From Mesorhizobium sp. (GTDB taxonomy: Bacteria; Pseudomonadota; Alphaproteobacteria; Rhizobiales; Rhizobiaceae): a stretch of DNA of 64,000 nucleotides. This document shows, piece after piece, positions 1 through 8,689 of this stretch; position 1 is the first letter of the stretch; each line of letters opens with the position of its first letter. The stretch is taken from NCBI RefSeq assembly GCF_004962245.1, contig NZ_SUHQ01000009.1, forward strand, positions 62,001 through 126,000, read 5' to 3'. The notes below the pieces were generated by a model, which saw nothing but the letters and a program-made list of their open reading frames with translations, ran no database searches and was not told where the DNA came from. The translations under genes and the position numbers were made by a program.

Positions 1-1
1 G

Positions 2-1075
2 GACTGGCTCTATTTCAGGCTGACCGGCGAACGCGCCACCGACCCGTCCGAGGGCACCTTCACCTTCGGCGACTTCCGCACCCGTGGTTATTGCGACGAT
101 GTGCTTGAGGTGCTCGGCGTTGCTGACCTCAGGCATTTGCTGCCGCCGATCGTCGACGGTACCAGGCATAGCGCGGGCCTGTCGGCAGCGGCTGCCGAAG
201 CGACCGGGCTGCTTTCCGGCACCCCGGTCGTGCTGGCCTATGTCGACGTGGTCTGCACCGCGCTCGGCGCCGGCCTGCTCGATCGCGAGCGCAAGCCCGG
301 CTGCTCCATCATCGGCTCCACCGGCATGCATATGCGGCTTGCACAGACGCCGGACGAGGTGCTGCTCAACGAGGCGGCGACCGGCTACACGATGACGATG
401 CCGGCGCCCGGCGTCTTTGCGCAGATGCAGTCGAACATGGCAGCGACGCTCAACATCGACTGGGTCCTTAGCCTGGCCTCCGGCATTCTCGCTTCGCAAG
501 GCATCACCCGTACGAATGGCGAGATGATTTCGCTGGTCGATGAATGGATATCGTCATCGGAGCCAGCCTCGTTGCTTTATCAACCCTATGTGTCGGAGGC
601 CGGCGAGCGGGGGCCGTTCGTCGATGCCAATGCCAGGGCTGGTTTCGTCGGCATTTCGTCGCGGCACGGCTATGCTGATATGGTCCGCGCTGTTTTCGAG
701 GGGCTGGCCTTCGCGGCGCGCGATTGCTATGCCGCCATGGGCCCGTTGCCGAGCGAAATCCGGCTGACCGGCGGTGCGGCCAGAAGCCCGGCTCTGCGCA
801 AGATCCTGGGTGCCGTCGTCGGCGCCGACATTCGCACCAGTGAACGCGAGGAGGCCGGTGCGGCAGGCGCCGCGATGATCGCTGCGGTCTGCGTCGGTCA
901 ATACAAATCGATGGACGCATGCGTCGGCGAATGGGTCACGCCGTTGCTTGGCGCGGCGGAACCGAGCGACCGAAAACTTGCCGCGATCTATGAGCGGACG
1001 GTTCCGTCCTACACATTGGCGCATGAGGCGCTGCGGCCGGTCTGGCGTTCGATGGCCGCATCCAAGGCAAACTGA
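2..1075 (+). CDS. eryA: Erythritol kinase, FGGY family (5' end outside window)
   Basis: The reading frame is open from base 2 with no start, so the N-terminal part lies upstream; about 357 residues remain of a family usually near 520. It ends with TGA at 1073-1075. The visible part holds the C-terminal FGGY ATPase fold, including the GSTGMHMR segment, the EAGERGPF segment and the LTGGAARSPALRKIL segment typical of the phosphate/adenosine-binding region. In erythritol-using Rhizobiales and Brucella, EryA phosphorylates erythritol in the cytoplasm to L-erythritol 4-phosphate. Assignment to erythritol rather than another polyol rests on the neighbours (EryB-, EryC-, EryH- and EryI-like genes), which form the complete known route. 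The next gene starts 10 bases downstream, so this is one operon. Confidence 0.85.
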   Translation, partial: DWLYFRLTGERATDPSEGTFTFGDFRTRGYCDDVLEVLGVADLRHLLPPIVDGTRHSAGLSAAAAEATGLLSGTPVVLAYVDVVCTALGAGLLDRERKPGCSIIGSTGMHMRLAQTPDEVLLNEAATGYTMTMPAPGVFAQMQSNMAATLNIDWVLSLASGILASQGITRTNGEMISLVDEWISSSEPASLLYQPYVSEAGERGPFVDANARAGFVGISSRHGYADMVRAVFEGLAFAARDCYAAMGPLPSEIRLTGGAARSPALRKILGAVVGADIRTSEREEAGAAGAAMIAAVCVGQYKSMDACVGEWVTPLLGAAEPSDRKLAAIYERTVPSYTLAHEALRPVWRSMAASKAN

Positions 1076-1085
1076 GAAGTCGAGC

Positions 1086-2126
1086 ATGCATAAGAAGATT
1101 GCAATCATTGGCGACCGCTTCATGCTTCCCGAGGTGTTTCGCGAGAAAATCGAGATGGCCTGCGGCGACAATCTCGACATCCGCACACTTGAGACCGCAT
1201 GGCCCGACGAGCCGATGGAATTCGGCAATGCGGCGCTGGGCCTCGATAAGGTCAAGGAATATTTTGGCGATCCGGACGAGGTGGTCGATTTCATCGGCGA
1301 CGCCGAGATCTTCGTCACCCAGCTTGCGCCGCTCTCCGAGACCATGATGCAGCGCATGCCCGCGCTCAAGCTGGTTGCGGTGTCGCGCGGCGGCCCGATC
1401 AACATCGACATGGCTGCCGCCAGAACCCATGGCATCACCGTGGTCAACGTGCCGGGCCGCAATGCGAGCGCCGTGGCCGAGTTCGCCATCGGCGCCATCC
1501 TCGCCGAGACGCGGCTGATCCGGGTCGGGCACGAAGCCCTGCGCAAGGGAGAATGGCGCGGTGATCTCTACCGGGCCGACCGCACCGGCCGCGAGCTCAA
1601 CGAAATGACCGTCGGCGTCATCGGCTATGGCAACATCGGCACCAAAGTTGTCCGCTTGTTGCGCGCCTTCGGCTGCCGCATCCTGGTCACCGATCCCTAC
1701 GTGCAACTGAGCGCCGACGACCGCAATGGCGGCGTCGAACTGGTCGCGCTGGACGAGCTTCTGTCCCGCTCCGACGTGATCACGCTTCATCCCCGGGTGA
1801 CCGAGGAAACCCGCGGTATGATCGGCAAGGACACCATCGCGCAAATGAAACCGGGAGTGACCCTTGTCAACACCGCGCGCGGGCCGCTGGTCGACTACGA
1901 CGCGCTTTACGATGCGCTCGTCTCGGGACATATCGGCAGCGCGATGCTGGAGACGTTCGCGGTCGAGCCGGTGCCTGCCGATTGGCCGCTGCTGCAGCTT
2001 CCGAACGTCACGCTGACACCCCATATCGCAGGCGCGTCAGTGCGCACGGTGACCTATGCGGCCGAGCAGGCAGCCGATGAGGTGCGCCGCTTCATAGCCG
2101 GGCTCCCGCCGGTCAATCCATGCTGA
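1086..2126 (+). CDS. D-isomer-specific 2-hydroxyacid dehydrogenase (SerA/GhrB-like)
   Basis: A 346-residue NAD(P)-dependent dehydrogenase. The Rossmann motif GVIGYGNIGT is in the middle of the protein, followed by the catalytic arginine in NTARGPLVD, the glutamate in LETFAVEP and the histidine in TPHIAGAS, so the Arg-Glu-His triad is intact. Start ATG at 1086 follows the eryA stop by 10 bases. The family interconverts 2-keto and 2-hydroxy acids such as phosphoglycerate, glycerate or tetronates. It is not part of the Brucella eryABCD operon, so its substrate here is unknown; a four-carbon acid (erythronate-type) or glycerate is plausible from context only. Confidence 0.8.
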   Translation: MHKKIAIIGDRFMLPEVFREKIEMACGDNLDIRTLETAWPDEPMEFGNAALGLDKVKEYFGDPDEVVDFIGDAEIFVTQLAPLSETMMQRMPALKLVAVSRGGPINIDMAAARTHGITVVNVPGRNASAVAEFAIGAILAETRLIRVGHEALRKGEWRGDLYRADRTGRELNEMTVGVIGYGNIGTKVVRLLRAFGCRILVTDPYVQLSADDRNGGVELVALDELLSRSDVITLHPRVTEETRGMIGKDTIAQMKPGVTLVNTARGPLVDYDALYDALVSGHIGSAMLETFAVEPVPADWPLLQLPNVTLTPHIAGASVRTVTYAAEQAADEVRRFIAGLPPVNPC

Positions 2127-2175
2127 AGGTCGCGGCAGCCATGAAGCACAATCCAGGCACTGAGGACCCGGCGAG

Positions 2176-3693
2176 ATGAGTGGCGCCGCCGAAATCGTCG
2201 ATCTCTTCGTCATCGGCGGTGGCGTCAACGGCGCCGGCATCGCGCGCGACGCAGCCGGCCGTGGTCTTTCCGTCATCCTTTGCGAGAAGGACGATCTGGC
2301 CGAAGGCACCAGTTCGCGATCGGGAAAGCTCGTCCATGGTGGCCTGCGCTATCTCGAATATTACGAATTCCGGCTGGTGCGCGAGGCGCTGATCGAGCGT
2401 GAAGTGCTGCTCGAATCCGCGCCGCATATCATCTGGCCGATGCGCTTCGTGCTGCCGCACAGCCCTGACGACCGGCCTGCCTGGCTGGTCCGGCTCGGCC
2501 TGTTCCTCTACGATCATCTCGGCGGCCGCAAGCGGCTGCCGGCCACCCGCACGCTCAACCTGCGCACCGCGCCCGAAGGCGCGCCGATCAAGGACGCCTT
2601 CAAGCGCGGTTTCGAATATTCCGATTGCTGGGTCGACGATGCCCGTCTTGTCATCCTCAATGCGCTCGACGCCGCGGAGCGCGGTGCCAAGGTCTTCACC
2701 CGGACCGCCTGCACTGCCGCCCGCCGCGAAAACGACCTGTGGTCGGTGGAGATGCGCGACGGCCGAACCGGCGTCAGGACCACGGTTCGGGCGCGAGCGC
2801 TGATCAATGCTGCCGGTCCCTGGGTCAACGACATCATCAATCGGGTGGCCGGCCAGAATTCCAAGCGGAACGTCCGCCTGGTCAAGGGCAGCCACATCGT
2901 CGTGCCTAAATTCTGGGAAGGGCGGCAGGCCTATCTCATCCAGAACAGCGACAAGCGCGTGATCTTCATCAACCCCTACCAGAACGATCTGGCCCTCATC
3001 GGCACCACCGACATTCCCTATGGCGGGCGGCCGGAAGACGTAGCGGCCGATACCAGCGAGATCGATTACCTGATCAAGGTCGTCAACCGCTACTTCAAGC
3101 GCGAACTTGCCCGCAGCGATGTCGTCTACTCGTTTTCCGGCGTCAGGCCGCTCTATGATGACAACGCCGACAATCCGAGCGCGGTGACCCGCGACTACAT
3201 TTTCGAACTCGACGCATCGGCCGGGCAGGCGCCGCTGCTCTCCGTCTTCGGCGGCAAGATCACCACCTTTCGCAAGCTGGCCGAGCACGCGCTCGACCAG
3301 GTCGCCCCGTTCTTTCCGAAAATGGGCAAGCCATGGACATCGAAAGGGTATTTGCCGGGTGGCGATATCGCCAACGCTGACTTCGAACAGTTTCTCGGCG
3401 ACCTCGGCCGCGAATATCCCTGGATGCCGACGCCTCTGCTCAAGCACTATGGGCGTCTCTACGGCACAAGGACGCGCGTTCTGGTCGGCGCGGCCACGGC
3501 GCTTGCCGATCTGGGGCGGTGCTTCGGCAAGGATTTTTTCGAACGCGAAGCCAATTATTTGTTCGAGCACGAATGGGCGCTGACATCAGCCGATATTCTC
3601 GAACGGCGCACCAAGCATGGCCTGCATCTGGCCGCCGCGGAAAGAGCCAGTTTCGAGGACTGGTGCTCGGCTCGACTGGCAAAGGCAGGTTGA
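2176..3693 (+). CDS. eryB: L-erythritol 4-phosphate dehydrogenase, GlpD family flavoprotein
   Basis: A 505-residue FAD enzyme of the glycerol-3-phosphate dehydrogenase family. The N-terminal dinucleotide-binding motif VIGGGVNGAGIARDAAGRG lies at about residues 12-30, followed by the SRSGKLVHGGLRYLE segment typical of GlpD proteins. In the erythritol pathway EryB oxidises L-erythritol 4-phosphate to L-3-tetrulose 4-phosphate (equivalent to L-erythrulose 1-phosphate), passing electrons to the quinone pool at the inner membrane. The gene lies between eryA and eryC and its TGA overlaps the eryC ATG by one base, which implies translational coupling. The same sequence alone could be read as aerobic GlpD; the locus decides in favour of EryB. 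Confidence 0.85.
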   Translation: MSGAAEIVDLFVIGGGVNGAGIARDAAGRGLSVILCEKDDLAEGTSSRSGKLVHGGLRYLEYYEFRLVREALIEREVLLESAPHIIWPMRFVLPHSPDDRPAWLVRLGLFLYDHLGGRKRLPATRTLNLRTAPEGAPIKDAFKRGFEYSDCWVDDARLVILNALDAAERGAKVFTRTACTAARRENDLWSVEMRDGRTGVRTTVRARALINAAGPWVNDIINRVAGQNSKRNVRLVKGSHIVVPKFWEGRQAYLIQNSDKRVIFINPYQNDLALIGTTDIPYGGRPEDVAADTSEIDYLIKVVNRYFKRELARSDVVYSFSGVRPLYDDNADNPSAVTRDYIFELDASAGQAPLLSVFGGKITTFRKLAEHALDQVAPFFPKMGKPWTSKGYLPGGDIANADFEQFLGDLGREYPWMPTPLLKHYGRLYGTRTRVLVGAATALADLGRCFGKDFFEREANYLFEHEWALTSADILERRTKHGLHLAAAERASFEDWCSARLAKAG

Positions 3694-4634
3694 TGACTTT
3701 CACGCTTTCCCTCAACACCAACCCGCTGGTCAACCGTTTCGCCGAACCGAACGATCTGATCGATGCGATCGCCTACGACATCGGCATCCGGGACGTGCAG
3801 CTCACGCATGAATTCGTCAATCCCGGCTGGCCGGCGGCGACGATCTCGAAATTCATTCGACTGTTCCGCACGGCACTCGACCGCACCGGCGTGCGCGTGA
3901 CATCCGGAATGACCGGCCCCTACGGGCGGCTCAACCATTTTGGCCATCCGGACGCCGACGTGCGCCGCTACTATGTCGACTGGTTCAAGACCTTCGCCGA
4001 CATTTCGGCCGAGCTCGGCGCCAGCGGCATGGGCACCCAGTTCGCGATCTTGACGCACAGGGATTTTGACGATCCGGAGCGTCGCGCGCGGCTTTTTGAT
4101 ATCGCGCTGGAATGCTGGGGGGAGGTCGCCGAGCACGCCAAGGCGGCCGGTTTGAGCTACCTGTTCTGGGAACCGATGTCGGTCGGGCGCGAATTCGGCC
4201 ACACGATCGAGAGCTGCCGGGTCCTGCAGAACGAGATCGACGCGGCCGGCATGGCCATTCCCATGAAGATGATGGTCGACATCGACCATGGCGACGTAAC
4301 CTCGATCAATCCGGACGACATCGACCCCTATGCCTGGGCCGAAGCCTTTCCCGGCGTGTCACCGATCATCCACATCAAGCAATCGTCGATGAACAAGGGC
4401 GGCCATTGGCCGTTCATCGCCGCCTACAACAAGGACGGCCGCATCACGCCAGAGAAATTCCTGGAGACGGTTCGCCGTGGCGGCGGCATCGACAACGAGA
4501 TCTGCCTCGAACTGTCGTTTCGCGAGCGCGAACCGGTCGACCACCAGGTCGTCGCGATGATCCGCGAGTCGGTCGACTACTGGGCGCCGTTTATCGAGAC
4601 CGGTAGGGCGGCACTCTTGCCACGAGCCGGATAG
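3693..4634 (+). CDS. eryC: Tetrulose-4-phosphate racemase/epimerase, xylose isomerase-like TIM barrel
   Basis: A 313-residue protein of the AP endonuclease 2/xylose isomerase-like TIM-barrel family, matching the size of Brucella EryC (about 310). Acidic and histidine metal-ligand candidates are visible in LFWEPMS, VDIDHGD and LELSFRER. EryC of Brucella was shown to epimerise L-3-tetrulose 4-phosphate to its D form. The start at 3693 overlaps the eryB stop by one base; a longer reading from 3519 would run through eryB and is rejected. A strong hairpin follows the stop, ending this + strand operon. Confidence 0.85.
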   Translation: MTFTLSLNTNPLVNRFAEPNDLIDAIAYDIGIRDVQLTHEFVNPGWPAATISKFIRLFRTALDRTGVRVTSGMTGPYGRLNHFGHPDADVRRYYVDWFKTFADISAELGASGMGTQFAILTHRDFDDPERRARLFDIALECWGEVAEHAKAAGLSYLFWEPMSVGREFGHTIESCRVLQNEIDAAGMAIPMKMMVDIDHGDVTSINPDDIDPYAWAEAFPGVSPIIHIKQSSMNKGGHWPFIAAYNKDGRITPEKFLETVRRGGGIDNEICLELSFREREPVDHQVVAMIRESVDYWAPFIETGRAALLPRAG

Positions 4635-4636
4635 AT

Positions 4637-4663
4637 GAGCAGGAGCCGATGCGGCTCCTGCTC
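4637..4663. terminator. Bidirectional terminator hairpin between eryC and fba
   Basis: A perfect 12-bp stem (GAGCAGGAGCCG and its complement) with a 3-base loop lies three bases after the eryC stop and 14 bases before the convergent aldolase stop. No strong U-run follows on either strand, so efficiency as an intrinsic terminator is uncertain. Confidence 0.7.
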
Positions 4664-4677
4664 GGAACCAGAATACG

Positions 4678-5742
4678 TCAGCCGAATTTCGGGTCGAGAC
4701 TGCCCGATTTGTAGCGCTTGGCCATTTCGGAGACCGGCAGCGGCTTGATCCTCGGAGCGTTGCCGGCGGTGCCGAACTGCTCGAAGCGTTCCTTGCACAG
4801 CTTCCTCATGGCGGCCATGGCCGGTGTCAGGTATTTGCGTGGGTCGAATTCGCTCGGGTTCTCGGTCAGCACCTTGCGGATCGCGCCGGTCAACGCCATG
4901 CGGTTGTCGGTGTCGATGTTGATCTTGCGCACGCCGTGCTTGATGCCGCGCTGGATCTCCTCGACCGGCACGCCCCATGTCGGCTTCATCTGGCCGCCAT
5001 ATTTGTTGATGATCTCCTGCAACTCTTCCGGTACCGAGGACGAGCCGTGCATGACGAGGTGCATGTTCGGCAGGCGGCGGTGGATCTCCTCGATCACGTT
5101 CATAGCCAGCACCGCGCCGTCCGGCTTGCGCGAGAACTTGTAGGCGCCGTGGCTGGTGCCCATCGCGACGGCCAGCGCATCGACATGCGTGTCCTTGACG
5201 AACTGCACCGCCTGTTCCGGATCGGTCAACAACTGGTCGTGGCTGACGGTGCCCTCGACGCCGTGGCCGTCCTCCTGTTCGCCGCCGCCCATCTCGAGCG
5301 ATCCAAGAACGCCGATCTCTCCTTCCACCGACACGCCACCCCAATGCGCCATGTCGACGACGCGGCGCGTGATTCCGGAATTATAATCGTAGTCGGCCGG
5401 CGACTTGCCGTCCTCCTTCAGCGACCCGTCCATCATCACCGAGGTGAAGCCGTACTGGATCGCGGTCACGCAGGTGGCTTCGTTGTTGCCGTGGTCGAGA
5501 TGCATGCAGACGGGGATATCGGGATGGATTTCAACCAGCGCGTCGATCAGCTTGGCCAGCACGACGTCGTTGGCATAGGCGCGGGCGCCGCGGCTCGCCT
5601 GCAGGATGACAGGCGATTTGGTCTCCTCGGCAGCCTCCATGATAGCGAGGCCCTGTTCCATATTGTTCATGTTGAAGGCAGGCACGCCATAGCCGTGTTC
5701 GGCGGCATGGTCGAGCAATTGTCTCAATGTGATGCGAGCCAC
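4678..5742 (-). CDS. fba: Class II fructose-bisphosphate aldolase (CbbA/Fba type)
   Basis: A 354-residue zinc-dependent aldolase starting [18 protein letters not shown], with the LDHGN segment (zinc/catalytic region), [20 protein letters not shown] and the phosphate-binding [11 protein letters not shown] region. The GTG at 5742 is preferred because GGGAG lies about 9 bases upstream and other family members begin at this point; an in-frame ATG 54 bases further upstream would add an unrelated N-terminus. It joins DHAP with glyceraldehyde 3-phosphate; class II enzymes of this type can also join DHAP with erythrose 4-phosphate to sedoheptulose 1,7-bisphosphate, which would fit a pathway ending in erythrose 4-phosphate. 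It is convergent with eryC and divergent from the DeoR gene. Confidence 0.88.
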   Translation of the reverse strand: MARITLRQLLDHAAEHGYGVPAFNMNNMEQGLAIMEAAEETKSPVILQASRGARAYANDVVLAKLIDALVEIHPDIPVCMHLDHGNNEATCVTAIQYGFTSVMMDGSLKEDGKSPADYDYNSGITRRVVDMAHWGGVSVEGEIGVLGSLEMGGGEQEDGHGVEGTVSHDQLLTDPEQAVQFVKDTHVDALAVAMGTSHGAYKFSRKPDGAVLAMNVIEEIHRRLPNMHLVMHGSSSVPEELQEIINKYGGQMKPTWGVPVEEIQRGIKHGVRKINIDTDNRMALTGAIRKVLTENPSEFDPRKYLTPAMAAMRKLCKERFEQFGTAGNAPRIKPLPVSEMAKRYKSGSLDPKFG

Positions 5743-5896
5743 CCAATAGTCTCCCGTATCTGGTTTCAAGCCTGTGGTTGCGGGCTGTCCGCTCATCGTT
5801 CAGCCCGCTGACGCTTCTGGCCGGATTTCCAGCGAACCGCAACCTTTAGCCATGGCGCCGGGAGCAATTCTTGTTACAGGACGGCAATCAGAAGCG

Positions 5897-5966
5897 GATA
5901 ATATCCCAATCAAATGCAACATTATCACAAGGAATTTGATTATCGTGCGATTTTCTCTGTTATAAT
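5897..5966 (+). promoter_or_regulatory. Candidate operator and promoter between fba and the DeoR gene
   Basis: This AT-rich stretch contains an exact 8-bp inverted repeat, AATCAAAT (5908-5915) and ATTTGATT (5934-5941), interleaved with GATAAT (5897-5902) and ATTATC (5921-5926). A perfect -10 hexamer TATAAT is at 5961-5966 with TTGATT at 5936-5941 as a possible -35, 19 bases apart. It could be the site of the downstream DeoR regulator acting on both fba and its own operon. Binding is inferred from position and symmetry only. Confidence 0.45.
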
Positions 5967-6034
5967 GGCAGCAGTTCGCCCGCTTGCTCACGACGGAATC
6001 GGAGGCGGGCCAGAACTCGCGGAATTGGTTAGGC

Positions 6035-6802
6035 ATGAAAAGCGACGGCCGGCGGCAAGGCATCATGGATTTTCTGATGGACACTGGCACGGCCAGTGTC
6101 GATGACCTTGCCTCGCGCTTCGGCGTGTCGAAGATGACCGTCCATCGCGACCTCGACGAGCTCGAGCAAAGCGGCTTCCTGCGCAAGGTGCGCGGCGGCG
6201 CCTCGATCCAGCCGAGCGGCCTTTTCGAGAGCGATTTCCGCTACCGTCAGAAACAGGCCGGCGAGGAGAAACAGCGCCTGGCGGCTGCCGCCGTGGCGAT
6301 GATTGAACCGGGCCAGACGGTAATAATCGACGACGGCTCGACGGCGGGCGGCATTGCACGGCACCTCGCCGACCTGCGCCCGCTGACGGTGATCTCGAAC
6401 AATCTGGCCGTCATCCAGGATCTGGCCGGCGTTGGGGGCATTACCCTGATCGCGCTCGGTGGCCAGTACAGCAAGAAATTCCACGGCTTCTTCGGCCTGC
6501 TTGCCGAGGACACGCTGAGATCGTTGCGCGCCGATGTGGCCTTCCTGTCGTCGTCTGCCATCCACGGCGTTTCCGCTTTCCACCAAGACCAGGAAGTGGT
6601 CCACACCAAGCGGTTGATGATGGCCGCGGCCGCCCGCAAATATCTGCTGGTCGATCATGGCAAGTTCGGCCGCACGGCCTTGCATTTCCTGACCGATCTC
6701 GAGGCGTTCGATACCGTCTTCACCGGTCGCGAACTGGAACCGCCCATGCGCGAGGCGCTCGATGGCGCCGGTGTTTCGCTAACAATAGTCGAGAAGGATT
6801 GA
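6035..6802 (+). CDS. eryR: DeoR-family transcriptional regulator of the erythritol locus
   Basis: A 255-residue DeoR regulator: N-terminal helix-turn-helix with the signature ASRFGVSKMTVHRDLDELE (about residues 25-45), then a sugar-phosphate sensing DeoRC domain with the IDDGSTAGGIARHL and KRLMMAAAARKYLLVDHGKFG segments. The ATG at 6035 was chosen over one at 5984 because the protein then begins KSDGRRQGIMDF directly before the HTH. It is followed after 9 bases by the TIM-like gene, so it is likely co-transcribed with eryH and eryI. In Rhizobium and Mesorhizobium erythritol loci a DeoR protein (EryR) has this place, whereas Brucella uses the SorC-type EryD. The inducer is probably a tetrulose phosphate (inference). 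Confidence 0.8.
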   Translation: MKSDGRRQGIMDFLMDTGTASVDDLASRFGVSKMTVHRDLDELEQSGFLRKVRGGASIQPSGLFESDFRYRQKQAGEEKQRLAAAAVAMIEPGQTVIIDDGSTAGGIARHLADLRPLTVISNNLAVIQDLAGVGGITLIALGGQYSKKFHGFFGLLAEDTLRSLRADVAFLSSSAIHGVSAFHQDQEVVHTKRLMMAAAARKYLLVDHGKFGRTALHFLTDLEAFDTVFTGRELEPPMREALDGAGVSLTIVEKD

Positions 6803-6811
6803 GGAGGACGC

Positions 6812-7570
6812 GTGGTTTACTGGGTCGGCACAAGTTGGAAAATGAACAAGACGCTTGCCGAGGCGATCGACTTCGCCAAGGCCCTGGCAGGGTTCGTCCC
6901 CGGTTTCGACGACCGCATCCAGCCCTTCGTCATCCCGCCTTTCACGGCGGTCCGCGAGGTCAAGAAAGCGTTGGCATCGACGCGGGTCAAGGTCGGTGCC
7001 CAGAACATGCATTGGGCCGACGCTGGAGCCTGGACCGGGGAGATTTCGCCCGTGATGCTGACGGATTGCGGACTCGATCTCGTCGAACTCGGCCATAGCG
7101 AACGACGCGAGCATTTCGGCGAGACCGACCAAGCGGTCGGCCTCAAGGCTGCTGCGGCGATAAAGCACGGGCTGGTGCCGCTCATCTGCGTCGGCGAGAC
7201 ATTGGCGCAACGCAACAGTGGCCAGGCCGATGCGGTGCTGGCCTTGCAGGTGCACGGCGCGCTGCAATATCTCGAAGGTGGAGCGAAGTCGGCGACGATC
7301 CTGTTTGCTTACGAACCGGTCTGGGCGATCGGCGACAAGGGCATTCCGGCAAGCTCGGACTATGCCGACCGGCAGCAGGCGCTGATCAAGAAAATCGCCG
7401 GCGACCTCCTGCCGGTCGTGCCGCCGGTGCTCTATGGCGGCAGCGTCAACCCGCAGAACGCCGCCGAACTGATTGGCCAGCCCCATGTCGACGGACTGTT
7501 CATCGGTCGTTCGGCCTGGCAGGCGGAAGGCTATATCGACATCCTCAAACGCGCTTCGGCGGCGATATGA
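6812..7570 (+). CDS. eryH: Triose-phosphate isomerase-like tetrulose-phosphate isomerase
   Basis: A 252-residue TIM-barrel isomerase starting with GTG, preceded by GAGGAGG at 6801-6807. Catalytic elements are conserved: the N-terminal lysine in GTSWKMNKT, the histidine in [12 protein letters not shown], the glutamate in AYEPVWAIG and the C-terminal [11 protein letters not shown] phosphate loop. A diverged TpiA next to ery genes corresponds to TpiA2/EryH, which in Brucella isomerises D-3-tetrulose 4-phosphate; related enzymes convert L-erythrulose 1-phosphate to D-erythrulose 4-phosphate. It is clustered between the DeoR gene and rpiB. It could also act as an ordinary triose-phosphate isomerase; the locus makes the tetrulose role more likely. 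Confidence 0.82.
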   Translation: MVYWVGTSWKMNKTLAEAIDFAKALAGFVPGFDDRIQPFVIPPFTAVREVKKALASTRVKVGAQNMHWADAGAWTGEISPVMLTDCGLDLVELGHSERREHFGETDQAVGLKAAAAIKHGLVPLICVGETLAQRNSGQADAVLALQVHGALQYLEGGAKSATILFAYEPVWAIGDKGIPASSDYADRQQALIKKIAGDLLPVVPPVLYGGSVNPQNAAELIGQPHVDGLFIGRSAWQAEGYIDILKRASAAI

Positions 7571-7598
7571 ATCAATCGAACAGGGAAAGGACACGATC

Positions 7599-8042
7599 AT
7601 GAAAATAGCCATTGGAGCCGACAGCGCCGGCAAGCCGCTGCTCGACGTCATCGCCGCCCACCTGGCCACCAAGCCCGGCCTCACTGTCAGCGACCTCAGT
7701 CAGGCAGGCTACTATGCCGACCTGTCGCAGAAGCTTGCCCAGACCATCGTCGACGGCGAGAATGATCGCGGCATCCTGTTTTGCGGCACCGGCATCGGCG
7801 TTTCCATCTCGGCCAACAAGGTGCCCGGCATTCGCGCGGCACTCACCCACGACACTTACTCCGCCGAGCGCGCGGCCAAATCCAACAATGCCCAGATCAT
7901 CACCATGGGCGCCCGCGTCATCGGCCCGGAACTGGCCAAGTCGATCGTCGACGCCTGGCTCGCATCGGAGTTCGACGAAAACGGACCTTCGGCCGGCAAT
8001 GTCCAGGCGATCGACAGGCTCGATACTGCGAAGCTGGGTTAA
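7599..8042 (+). CDS. eryI: RpiB-like D-erythrose 4-phosphate isomerase
   Basis: A 147-residue RpiB/LacAB-family isomerase (usual family length about 150). The N-terminal [13 protein letters not shown] phosphate-binding region, the [16 protein letters not shown] anion-hole region carrying the catalytic cysteine, and the [23 protein letters not shown] segment are present. EryI of Brucella converts the ketose D-erythrulose 4-phosphate to D-erythrose 4-phosphate, which enters the pentose phosphate pathway. ATG at 7599 follows AGGGAAAGG. Its TAA and the TAA of the convergent dhaL share the palindrome TTAA at 8039-8042, so there is no space for a terminator between them. Confidence 0.83.
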   Translation: MKIAIGADSAGKPLLDVIAAHLATKPGLTVSDLSQAGYYADLSQKLAQTIVDGENDRGILFCGTGIGVSISANKVPGIRAALTHDTYSAERAAKSNNAQIITMGARVIGPELAKSIVDAWLASEFDENGPSAGNVQAIDRLDTAKLG

Positions 8043-8677
8043 GCCAAGCTTTTACGTATGGCGCTGATGACGGTGACCGCCGACGCGGCGCCAGGGTCCA
8101 TGTGCCCGAGCGACCGCTCGCCAAGCCGCGACGAGCGGCCTTTGGCGGCGACCATGTCCTTGGTCGCCTCGGCGCCCCGTTCGGCCGCTTCAACGGCGGC
8201 TGCGAGGCTTTCGGACAGGGTCTTGCCGGCGGCATGCGTAGCGGCGGCGGCCTGCGCCGCCGGCAGCCAGGCATCGACCATCGTCTTTTCGCCGATCTCG
8301 GCCTTGCCGCGATCCTGGATGCCTTGTGCCATCGCCTGGAACAGGGCGATGACATCGGCACCCGCCAAGTTCGCCTTGCCCTTGACGGCGACCGCACCGC
8401 GCATGAAGGCCGTCGCGTAAAGCGGACCTGACGAGGCACCGACAGCGTTGAGGAACGATTTCGCCGCGGTGTTGAGGAGAGCCGTCGGCTCGATCGCAGC
8501 AAGGTCCAGCGGCGCCAACGCATCGCGCACCGCACCGAAGCCGAGCGCCATGGCGATGCCATGATCGGCATCGCCGATGACGCCGTCAAGTTGGCAGAGC
8601 CTGTCCTTGTCGGCTTCGATCGCCATCGCGATCGCGTCGAACATTCTTTTCAGATCGGCTGCGTCGATGGATGTCAT
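8039..8677 (-). CDS. dhaL: Dihydroxyacetone/erythrulose kinase, ADP-binding subunit
   Basis: A 212-residue all-helical DhaL-type nucleotide-binding subunit. The metal/nucleotide motif [13 protein letters not shown] is near residue 35, and [15 protein letters not shown] plus the C-terminal [12 protein letters not shown] segment are typical of DhaL. It transfers phosphate to the substrate held by DhaK, encoded 12 bases upstream on the same strand. Whether the phosphate donor is ATP or a phosphotransferase protein cannot be told from this gene alone; no DhaM was seen in the window. In this locus the substrate may be L-erythrulose rather than dihydroxyacetone. Confidence 0.85.
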   Translation of the reverse strand: MTSIDAADLKRMFDAIAMAIEADKDRLCQLDGVIGDADHGIAMALGFGAVRDALAPLDLAAIEPTALLNTAAKSFLNAVGASSGPLYATAFMRGAVAVKGKANLAGADVIALFQAMAQGIQDRGKAEIGEKTMVDAWLPAAQAAAATHAAGKTLSESLAAAVEAAERGAEATKDMVAAKGRSSRLGERSLGHMDPGAASAVTVISAIRKSLA

Positions 8678-8689
8678 GGAATGCTGCTT

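Noticed and set aside
2113..3570. 485-codon frame on the - strand
   Set aside because: Antisense to eryB; shadow composition only.
2176..3693. Plain glycerol-3-phosphate dehydrogenase GlpD
   Set aside because: No glycerol kinase or facilitator is adjacent, while eryA and eryC flank it with overlaps.
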